Source of the DNA: Desulfobacterales bacterium | GTDB taxonomy: Bacteria > Desulfobacterota > Desulfobacteria > Desulfobacterales > UBA11574 | Length of the DNA stretch: 6,204 nt | NCBI GenBank assembly: GCA_030601485.1 | Contig: JAUVTO010000113.1 | Coordinates: forward strand, 1-6,204 | Direction of reading: 5' to 3' | Part shown: positions 1 through 6,204 of the stretch, one piece after another | Position numbering within the stretch: the first letter of the stretch is position 1 | Layout: every line of letters begins with the position of its first letter | Program-made: the position numbers and the translations under genes | The notes under the pieces: model-generated | What the model was told of the DNA's origin: nothing | Seen by the model: the letters and a program-made list of their open reading frames with translations, nothing else | Databases searched by the model: none

Positions 1-118
1 CTAAAGTTTGAAGTGATCTAAAGTTAAGGAGTCGCTACGCTCCGGCTACTTATTTTAGCTAAAATTGACAGAATACCTTAACTTTAGGCACTTTAGGTCA
101 CTTTAGGCACTTCACACT
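1..118. repeat. Palindromic repeat element with CACTTTAGG-type direct repeats downstream of the operon
   Basis: CTAAAGTTAAGG at 18-29 is the exact inverted complement of CCTTAACTTTAG at 76-87. The match extends imperfectly to 11-29 against 76-93. The right arm carries ACTTTAGGC-type units at 81-89, 90-99 and 100-108, followed by a partial ACTTCA. Between the arms lie a perfect 14-bp palindrome at 52-65 (ATTTTAGCTAAAAT) and a GC-richer stretch at 28-49. The element may continue left of the window. It looks like a dispersed intergenic repeat or a small non-autonomous element. The rest of the gap to the operon, about 119-252, is AT-rich and shows no gene or convincing terminator. Confidence 0.7.
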
Positions 119-252
119 CAATAAATTTAGTTTTTTTGCCACAAAAAGCACCCCGGTGAAATTGACTCTGTATTGCACTGGGCAAGCAAAATTCACAATT
201 AAGAAACTAAAACGCAAGAAATTCATTTTTTTAGATATTCATTAAATATTTG

Positions 253-1200
253 CTATGTTATAAAATCATCCGGATCATCGGGTCTGTAAGTGTCAAGAGG
301 CGGCCGCTTTTCCAATGTCATGCCGGCTTCCCAATCGAAGAGTTCCAGACAATCTTTTTCCAGTTTTTTTGTAAACATACGAACTTTTATTCCCATGGGG
401 CAGGCGCGCTCACATGAACCGCAGTCCGTGCACCGGCCGGCACAATGATAGGCCCTTAAGAAATGGAATGTTCGGGTATCTATGGGATCTATGCTCTTTC
501 CGACCCACTGGGGCCGTGATTCATCCACAAAGCATGTGGGGCAGTAGCAAAGGGGACATGCATTTCTACAGGCATAACAGCGAATACAGGCCGAAAGGAG
601 GTCATCAAAATATCTCCATTTTTCTTCCGGGGACAGGGATTCAATTTTGCGGACGTCCTCATATCTGTCTACATCTTTTTGCTCCTCGACAAGATCTCCC
701 GCAAGTTCATCATATATTACCGGGTTACGGTGAGTGCACAATGCACAATTATCCTGCAGCACATCTTTTTTATCCAAGGCTTTTTCAAAACCCTCGCCTT
801 TTATATTGATTTTGTCATCAACCTCGATCACATTCTGTATTTCAGTTTCAAACATTGGTTCGATCTTGTGCCGGTCAATCATTCCTTTGCACGGCACGCC
901 GATAATAAACAGCTGATCCCGTTTGATTTTGTTTTCAATAATATGGGTGACAATATTTCGAGAATCGCACCCCTTGGCAACAATACCGATTTTTTCCTTT
1001 CTGTTTGTGAAGTAGTTTGCAAGATTGATTCCGCAGTTGCTGTCCCACACAAAGGTGTCAACATCTTCAGGCGTTTTTACAAAACAGGGTTCATTCATCA
1101 TGGGCACGGTCCCCTTGCGGAAGCCGATGACCATATCAACTTTGCCCTCTTGTAAAAGCCGACGTGATATTTCCTTTATTTTGTCGATATACGCTAACAT
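253..1200 (-). CDS. FrhB/FdhB-like iron-sulfur protein with two C-terminal [4Fe-4S] motifs
   Basis: This is a soluble electron-transfer protein of 315 residues without signal peptide or membrane segments. The N-terminal half has the pattern KIGIVAKGCDSRNI (C78) and FIIGVPCKGMID (C104), which recalls the beta subunit of F420-reducing hydrogenase and F420-linked formate dehydrogenase (FrhB/FdhB). It also has C39, C56 and CALC (C152, C155). The C-terminal half has two ferredoxin motifs, C205-x2-C208-x2-C211-x3-C215P and C257-x2-C260-x2-C263-x3-C267P. Extra cysteines at 218, 220, 223 and 253 could bind another cluster. The ATG at 1200 lies 1 nt after the mvhD stop, so the two genes are probably translationally coupled. 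Its place beside HdrA and MvhD suggests it passes electrons between that complex and an unknown partner; flavin binding is possible but not shown. The family assignment is by resemblance and only moderately sure. Unlike its two neighbours, it has no in-frame UGA. Confidence 0.88.
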   Translation of the reverse strand: MLAYIDKIKEISRRLLQEGKVDMVIGFRKGTVPMMNEPCFVKTPEDVDTFVWDSNCGINLANYFTNRKEKIGIVAKGCDSRNIVTHIIENKIKRDQLFIIGVPCKGMIDRHKIEPMFETEIQNVIEVDDKINIKGEGFEKALDKKDVLQDNCALCTHRNPVIYDELAGDLVEEQKDVDRYEDVRKIESLSPEEKWRYFDDLLSACIRCYACRNACPLCYCPTCFVDESRPQWVGKSIDPIDTRTFHFLRAYHCAGRCTDCGSCERACPMGIKVRMFTKKLEKDCLELFDWEAGMTLEKRPPLDTYRPDDPDDFIT

Positions 1201-1201
1201 G

Positions 1202-1633
1202 TTAAGCCACCTTGGCTTCTGTTTTTAGAAAGTTTTTATTGGGTCCCAGAGCCTTGACCTCTGCGGTGACCTTGTTAACCACATCAACGAATTTGGTTGA
1301 TTCAGCAGATGAGATCCATGAAAAATGCAGGCGGCCGGGTTCGATCCCCATATATTCAATAAGGTTGTTAAATAAAGCAAACTTTCTGCGTGCGTAGTAA
1401 TTACCTTCCAGGTAATGGCATTCGCCGGGATGTCACCCGGATACCCAGACTCCGTCTGCCCCCTGCCTCAGAGCAGCCAGAATAAACTTGGGGCTCATGC
1501 GGCCTGTACAAGGGATCCTGATGACCCGGATATTGGGTGGATATTCCATTCTGCTAACGCCCGCCAGGTCCGCAGCCCCGTAGCTGCACCAGTTACACAA
1601 AAAACTGAGGATCTTGGGTTCCCAATGTGACAT
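1202..1633 (-). CDS. mvhD: MvhD/VhuD-type [2Fe-2S] electron-transfer subunit, selenoprotein
   Basis: This small cytoplasmic iron-sulfur protein has 143 residues when the in-frame UGA at codon 67 is read as Sec. In methanogens MvhD carries electrons from hydrogenase to HdrA. In many anaerobic bacteria it sits beside hdrA and links it to other dehydrogenases. Seen: the family N-terminus EPKILSFLCNWCSY (C13, C16), RIPCTGR (C42), then VSG-U67-HPGEC72HYLEGN, YARRKFALF, and the C-terminal block EPGRLHFSWISSAE. Length matches the usual 130-145 residues. C13, C16, C42, Sec67 and C72 are the candidate cluster ligands. The ATG at 1633 follows AAGGAGA by 8 nt. The gene is second in the operon, 92 nt after hdrA. 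Without Sec decoding only a 66-residue fragment would be made. The partner dehydrogenase is not in view apart from the next gene. Confidence 0.95.
1207..1213 (-). promoter_or_regulatory. Shine-Dalgarno site of the FrhB-like gene, inside the end of mvhD
   Basis: AAGGTGG on the minus strand lies 6 nt before the ATG at 1200 and overlaps the last codons of mvhD (Lys-Val-Ala). Ribosomes finishing mvhD would therefore stop on top of this site. That favours coupled translation, so full-length reading through the mvhD UGA may influence expression of this gene. Confidence 0.75.
1400..1416 (-). promoter_or_regulatory. Candidate bacterial SECIS element of mvhD
   Basis: On the coding strand AUUACC pairs perfectly with GGUAAU around the five-base loop UGGAA. 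The loop begins 22 nt after the UGA and has G at its second position, as expected for a bacterial SECIS element. This stem has only Watson-Crick pairs, unlike the G-U-rich stem in hdrA. No energy was computed. Confidence 0.75.
1433..1435 (-). other. In-frame UGA read as selenocysteine (Sec67) in MvhD
   Basis: The TGA lies within VSG-UGA-HPGECHYLEGN, where the family normally has Cys in the motif GCHPGDCHY. VhuD of some methanococci is known to carry Sec in this protein. The frame then stays open for 76 more residues of clear MvhD sequence and ends in TAA at 1202-1204. A hairpin lies 16 nt downstream of the UGA. Confidence 0.94.
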
Positions 1634-1641
1634 ATTGAAAA

Positions 1642-1648
1642 TCTCCTT
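1642..1648 (-). promoter_or_regulatory. Shine-Dalgarno site of mvhD
   Basis: AAGGAGA on the minus strand lies 8 nt before the ATG at 1633. It is a near-perfect site and fixes the start of MvhD, whose conserved EPKILSF block begins at residue 5. It borders the repeat cluster that fills the rest of the gap to hdrA. Confidence 0.88.
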
Positions 1649-1713
1649 ATGCTGGATTCTGGTTTCTGGATACCGGACAATCTAGTCTCAATTATCCAGC
1701 ATCGAGTATCCAG
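1649..1713. repeat. Imperfect inverted and direct repeats between hdrA and mvhD
   Basis: The 92-nt gap between the two genes holds variants of the unit ATCCAG in both orientations. ATGCTGGAT at 1649-1657 is the exact inverted complement of ATCCAGCAT at 1694-1702. CTGGATA at 1666-1672 can pair with TATCCAG at either 1693-1699 or 1707-1713. The transcript could fold into alternative hairpins just before the mvhD ribosome binding site. It has no terminal U-tract, so it does not look like a rho-independent terminator. It may be a dispersed genomic repeat or an mRNA processing or stability element. Confidence 0.7.
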
Positions 1714-1719
1714 TATCAA

Positions 1720-1728
1720 TTATTATCA
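1720..1728 (-). other. Stacked stop UGA-UAA-UAA at the end of hdrA
   Basis: The hdrA frame ends ...LNEA followed by TGA, and the next two in-frame codons are both TAA. In a gene that decodes another UGA as Sec, the extra UAA codons would stop any readthrough at once. The C-terminal ferredoxin motif and its typical HdrA tail (GFDNDQIFAQI) are already complete before this point, so this UGA is a true stop. Confidence 0.9.
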
Positions 1729-4700
1729 TGCTTCATTCAATGCAAAGATCTGGGCGAAGATCTGATCATTATCGAATCCTTTAAGATGGATCGCGCCTGA
1801 CCTGCAGGATGCTACACATAGCCCACAGCCTTTGCAAAGGACAGGATTGATTTCCGCTCTGCCTGGAAAAAAACGGTCGTCTTCAGGTATAAAAGAAGGT
1901 GCTGAATACGGACATACGGAAACACATACGCCGCAGGAACTGCAAATTAAGGGGTTGGTTTCCGCAACAGTGCCGCTGGTCTGATAAGTCTTCCCGGCAA
2001 GAAGTGTTACCGCACGAGAGGCGGCGGCTTTTCCCTGAACAATAGATTCATCTATCGGTTTGGGTGCGTGTGCCAGACCACACACAAAGACACCGTCCGT
2101 AGAAAAATCGACCGGTCTGAGCTTTACATGGGCTTCGGCAAAAAAACCGTCGGCATTCCGGGGAACTTTATAAAACCGGGTTAATGTGTTGTCAGTCTCC
2201 GTAACAATGGCGGAAGCCAGGATTAAAAGGTCGGGCCTGATTTCCATTATCCGCCTGAGCACCCTGTCTGCAAAGGTTACTTTTAGATAATTCCGGTCGA
2301 CGTCTACGGTTAAGTTCTTGTTAGAATCGTAGCGGATAAAAACAATCCCTTTTGAACGCGCCTCCCGGTAAAGATCTTCACGCAGCCCATAAGGGCGCAA
2401 GTCCCTGTACAGAATAAAAACGTCCATGTTGGGGTTGATCTCTTTTAGTTTCACTGCGCTTTTGATAGACTGGGTGCAGCAAACTTTGGAACAGTAAGGT
2501 CTTTCTTTGATACGTGAACCCACGCATTGGATAAATACAGCGGTATTGTGTCGAGGTAATTCCTGATCGTTATCAACAAATCGCTGCTGTAGTTCCAGAC
2601 CGGTCACAACACGGGAATCTTTGCCGTATAAATACAGGTCAGGCTTTAACTCTGAAGCACCGGAAGCGATGATAGTGACACCATGCTCAAGAACTCGGCT
2701 TTCTTTGTCGTTTTTGATTGTTGTTTTGAAATTCCCCACAAAACCGTCAACCTGTGTGATCTGCGAATTCAGAAAAACCTCTATATTCTGATCGGTCCGG
2801 ACCGCATCGATTAACGTGGTTAAATACTTTTGAATATCCTCACCTCGCCAGGTTTCATGGAGATGCCGTGCCTGCCCGCCGAGGGAGTCTTTCTTTTCGA
2901 TCAGAAAAGTTTTATATCCCTGCTCCGCCATATTTTGGGCTGCAGCCATCCCGGCAACACCGCCCCCGATAACAAGAACCGACTGATTCATCTCCATGGT
3001 AGATTCTGACAGGGGTTCAAAAAGACGGGCCTTGGCAATGGCCATTTTGACTATATCTTTTGACTTCTCCGTGGCTTTTCCAGGATCATCTTGATGTACC
3101 CAGGAGCACTGATTCCGAATGTTTGCCATCTCAAACAGATATTTATTGACTCCGGCATTGCTTAAAGTCTCCTGAAAAAGAGGTTCATGTGTTTTCGGCG
3201 TACAGGCTGCCACAACCACCCGGTTCAGCCGATGCTCCTTTATGACCTCGGTAATTTTGTCCTGGGTGTCCTGTGAGCAACTGAACATATTGTCCTCCAC
3301 ATGGACAACTCCGGGTTGATTTTTTGAATACTCCACCACCTCATCGATATTTACTATCCCTGCTATATTGGTCCCGCAACGGCAGACAAAAACACCGATT
3401 CGAGGCGGTTCCCCGCGCACATCCATCTCCTCCGGAATATGTCTGGTCTTTGTGAGGGACCATCGTGACCCGGCTAACATGCTTCCGGCCACACCCGCAG
3501 CGGCGCTGGAATCTATAACGGAAGACGGAATATCCTTGGGCGCCTGAAAAGCTCCGCAAACAAAAATTCCGGGCCTGGAAGTCTTAACAGGTTCAAAGCT
3601 GCTTGTGCGGGCAAAGTTGTAATGATCCAGATCAATGCCCCATTTCCCGGCCTTTTCCGCTATTTCCATGGATACCATCAGGCCTACAGACAGAACTACC
3701 ATATCGAATTCCTCTTCGACACTCTTTCCGGTCTCGTCAACATAACGGATAAGCTGCATCCCTGTTTCTTCTACCGGGACAATATTGGTAATTCTCGACT
3801 TGATGAATCTCACCCCCAGATCATCTTTGGCGCGGATATAATATCTCTCAAAGTCTTTTCCGTAGGTGCGAATATCTATATAAAAAATAGCCGCATCTAA
3901 GTCCCCATGGCTGTGTTCCTTGGCCAGCATGGCTTCCTTGATGGCATAGGTGCAGCAAACCCCGGAGCAGTATCCATTGGCACCCAGGTGCACATCCCTG
4001 GATCCTATGCATTGCAGCCAGGCAATCTTTTTCGGCTCTTTATTGTCTGAAGGTCGAACCAGATGACCGCCGTAAGGCCCGGAGGCCGATAAAATCCTCT
4101 CAAATTCCATGGAAGTTACGACGTTTGGATGTTTTGCATAGTTAAAAGTGTCGTACTTAGACGGATCATACGGCTTGGCACCAGAGGCAAGTATGATTGA
4201 ACCGACATTTACCTCAACTGTTTCATCCTTTTGAGAATGGGTTTTGAGAGTAAGAGCTTCGGCCTTGCAAGCATTGACACATTCGAAACATTCACAGCAT
4301 ACCATGCAGTTAAGGCATTTTTCAGCCTCAATAACCGCCTGGTTTTCGCTTAGACCCAGTTCAACTTCGGTAAAACTCTTCTTTCTCTCTTCCATGGATA
4401 TCCTGGGCATTCTGGACCTTTTGACCTTTTCGATATCTTTACTGAACGGATTGAAGTTTTCCTGGGGAACCTCAAGAGGTTCTCGTCCCTCTTTCAAGTC
4501 CTCGGCATTCAGATGTCTTGATATGGAGATAGCAGCCTCTCGCCCGGCGGCAACAGCTTTAATCGCAATGGATGGGCCGGTCTGTGCATCGCCGCCCGCG
4601 AACACCCCCTTTCTTGTGGTTTCGAAGGTTAAGGGATCGACCTGTATGTTATGCCATCTGTCTAATTCGACACCCGTCGCACTTTCAAGAAAAGAAGTAT

Positions 4701-6177
4701 CGGTTCTTTGACCGATGGCAGGTATTATGATATCTGTATCAACAACAAATTCACTACCCTTAACAGGGACAGGGCGACGTCGTCCCGATGCATCGGGATC
4801 ACCTAATTCCATTGTAATGCATTTCAGACCGACCGTTCTTCCCTCTTTTTCGACCACCTCCACCGGAGCCATGAGGAACTGAATATCAACCCCTTCTTCA
4901 AGAGCATCTTCAATCTCCTCATTCCGTGCAGGCATCTCTGCTTGGGTGCGCCTGTAAAGGATGCTTACTTTATCTGCGCCTAATCGAAGAGCGGATCTTG
5001 CAGCATCGATTGCAACGTCTCCACCACCAATGATTACGACGCTGCCCTCTAACTTCTTAATGTCATAAAGTGCCGAATCCCTTAAAAATTTAACGCCGGG
5101 AATAACACCTTTGGCATCTTCATTCGGAATATTAAGCTTCATGTCGGCGTGGCAGCCGATAGCAAGATAGACCGACTTGTACCCATCGTCCATCAAACCG
5201 TCAATGGTAATATCTTGCCCGAGAGCGGCATTAAATTTAATCTCAACACCGAGCCTGGTAACCCATTTTATCTCTTTTTCAAGCACGTCCGGCGGAAGCC
5301 TGTAGTCCGGAATCCCCACTCTGAGCATTCCACCTGCCACGGGAAGAGCTTCAAAAATTGTAACCGGGAAACCATCTTTTGCTAAAAAATATGCTGCTGT
5401 TAAACCAGCCGGACCTGCACCGATGATTGCAACCTTCTCATCCCTGGGCGTGATATCCGGAAGAGGCAGTTCATCAATATCAGCTTTATCTGCTGCAAAG
5501 CGCTTAAGAGTGCAAATGGAAATCGCTTCATCCACTTCCTCGCGGCGACACGCTTCTTCACAGGGATGGGGGCATATCCTGCCGATTACACCCGGGAAGG
5601 GCAAGGTCCTTGTAATTATCTCAAGCGCCTCCTGATATTTCCCCTGTGCAATCATGACTACGTACCCATGGGCGTTGACATGGTTCGGGCAAGCGATGGT
5701 GCAGGGTGAATGATCCCGTTTATCTACTGAATATGCTCCCGGTATTGCCTGTGCATATGGTTTATAAACAGCTTTCCGATCACAAAGCCCCCCGTCATAA
5801 AGATCCGGAAGGCTGACAGGACAAACCTCGGCACAATCTCCGCATCCCGTGCATTTGGCAATATCTATATATCGTGCAGCGCTGTTCAGGGCTACCTTAA
5901 AGTTACCCGCTTCGCCGGATATTTCTTTAATCTCAGATAGAGTGTGAAGTTCGATATTTATGTGCCGGCCGACCTCGACCAGTTTGGGTGAAATAATTCA
6001 CATGGCGCAATCATTGGTGGGAAAGGTTTTGTCCAGTTGTGACATTACACCACCGATGGCAGGTGACTTTTCCACGAGATGAACATAAAATCCGGAATCA
6101 GCTAAATCCAGAGCTGATTGCATTCCGGAAATCCCTCCGCCTACAACCAGTACCGATCCGATTACATCCTCAGACAT
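1726..6177 (-). CDS. hdrA: HdrA-type selenoprotein: tandem HdrA units with an inserted GltD/NfnB-like NAD(P)H oxidoreductase module
   Basis: This is a cytoplasmic FAD and iron-sulfur electron-transfer protein of 1483 residues when the in-frame UGA at codon 60 is read as Sec. Seen in order: FAD motif VVGGGISG (residues 11-18); TNDCAM-U-IISPK with Sec60; ferredoxin motif C109/C112/C115/C119; a GltD-type N-terminal FeS domain (C159, C163, C202, C206, C210); GAGPAG (253-258) and a second dinucleotide fold GGGDVAIDAA near 384 followed by YRR; a cysteine cluster (621-637); the rest of HdrA unit 1 with QCIGSR (C723) and C737/C741/C742; a second HdrA with its N-terminal domain (C932, C934, C967, C992), GGGVAG (1071-1076) and QCVGSR (C1218); and two C-terminal [4Fe-4S] motifs (C1412-C1422, C1448-C1458). 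Ordinary HdrA has about 650 residues, so this is a fusion. It resembles the large HdrA proteins of sulfate reducers sometimes called HdrL (from memory). The start at 6177 is set by an AGGAGA 8 nt upstream and by the FAD motif starting at residue 11. NAD(P)H as donor or acceptor and flavin-based bifurcation are inferred. Confidence 0.95.
5965..5982 (-). promoter_or_regulatory. Candidate bacterial SECIS element of hdrA
   Basis: On the coding strand CUGGUC pairs with GGCCGG (6 pairs, including G-U pairs) around the six-base loop GAGGUC. The stem begins 15 nt and the apical loop 21 nt after the UGA, and the loop opens with G. Known bacterial SECIS elements have an apical loop about 16-37 nt after the UGA and a G at one of the first two loop positions, so this fits. 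The stem was found by eye and its energy was not computed. Confidence 0.7.
5998..6000 (-). other. In-frame UGA read as selenocysteine (Sec60) in the HdrA protein
   Basis: Reading from the ATG at 6177, the frame is open except for this single TGA at codon 60. It falls within TNDCAM-UGA-IISPK, the conserved HdrA motif where the residue after CAM is normally Cys, and Sec in some archaeal and deltaproteobacterial members. Homologous HdrA sequence (ferredoxin motif, GltD-type FeS ligands) continues on both sides without a frame change, so a nonsense mutation or a frameshift is unlikely. A hairpin suitable for SelB recognition follows 15 nt later. Confidence 0.93.
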
Positions 6178-6185
6178 TGTTTGAT

Positions 6186-6191
6186 TCTCCT
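6186..6191 (-). promoter_or_regulatory. Shine-Dalgarno site of hdrA
   Basis: AGGAGA on the minus strand lies 8 nt before the ATG at 6177. It decides the start in favour of 6177 over the downstream in-frame ATG at codon 175, which lies inside the GltD-type FeS domain and would remove the FAD motif and Sec60. Only 27 nt of sequence lie upstream of this start, so no promoter can be judged. Confidence 0.85.
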
Positions 6192-6204
6192 GATAAAGTA
6201 AAGA

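Noticed and set aside
81..114. A CRISPR array suggested by the repeated CTTTAGG units.
   Set aside because: The units are 9-10 nt long and directly adjacent, with no spacers of normal length and no cas genes.
143..158. A possible rho-independent terminator for the operon (CACCGGGGTG followed by CTTTTT on the minus strand).
   Set aside because: The stem is only three or four pairs with too small a loop, so it is not a convincing terminator.
1433..1633. A truncated 66-residue MvhD, or a pseudogene caused by a nonsense mutation.
   Set aside because: The downstream frame keeps 76 residues of conserved MvhD sequence, the UGA sits at the conserved Cys position, and the neighbouring gene shows the same pattern.
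4244..4711. Open frames on the plus strand, such as 4244-4711, 679-1155 and 414-809.
   Set aside because: They are antisense to strongly supported genes, contain no recognisable domain and have low-complexity, shadow-like composition.
1726..5655. Starting the HdrA gene at the ATG of codon 175 (5655).
   Set aside because: It lies inside the GltD-type FeS domain between its cysteine ligands, and clear HdrA sequence with a strong ribosome binding site continues upstream across the UGA.

Overview
The window looks like part of the genome of an anaerobic sulfate-reducing or syntrophic bacterium of the Desulfobacterota (Desulfobacterales-type 'deltaproteobacterium'). This is inferred from the gene content: a very large HdrA-type flavoprotein, an MvhD and a cysteine-rich FrhB-like protein in one operon, with two in-frame UGA codons best read as selenocysteine (Sec). 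No taxonomic marker gene is present.

All three genes lie on the minus strand and read from right to left. (1) 6177..1726 encodes a 1483-residue HdrA-type fusion. An N-terminal HdrA FAD segment with Sec60 and a ferredoxin motif is interrupted by a complete GltD/NfnB-like NAD(P)H oxidoreductase module. The rest of that HdrA unit follows, then a second HdrA unit with its own N-terminal domain and a C-terminal double [4Fe-4S] ferredoxin. (2) 1633..1202 encodes a 143-residue MvhD-type [2Fe-2S] protein with Sec67. (3) 1200..253 encodes a 315-residue FrhB/FdhB-like protein with two classical [4Fe-4S] motifs. Each gene has a good Shine-Dalgarno sequence. Genes 1 and 2 are separated by 92 nt of imperfect inverted repeats. 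Genes 2 and 3 are 1 nt apart.

Taking both UGA codons as stops would break both selenoproteins: the first would lose its 174 N-terminal residues and MvhD its C-terminal 76. Both UGAs sit exactly at positions where these families carry a conserved Cys (or Sec in some members). Each is followed, about 20 nt downstream, by a hairpin that fits a bacterial SECIS element. The HdrA reading frame ends in UGA-UAA-UAA, a stacked stop.

The likely joint role is a cytoplasmic electron-transfer or electron-bifurcating complex. Pyridine nucleotide would enter or leave at the NfnB-like module, HdrA flavins and FeS clusters would carry electrons, MvhD would be the connector, and the FrhB-like protein would link to an unidentified partner. 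No hdrB, hdrC or hydrogenase gene is visible. About 250 nt downstream of the operon hold no gene but contain a repetitive, palindromic element.
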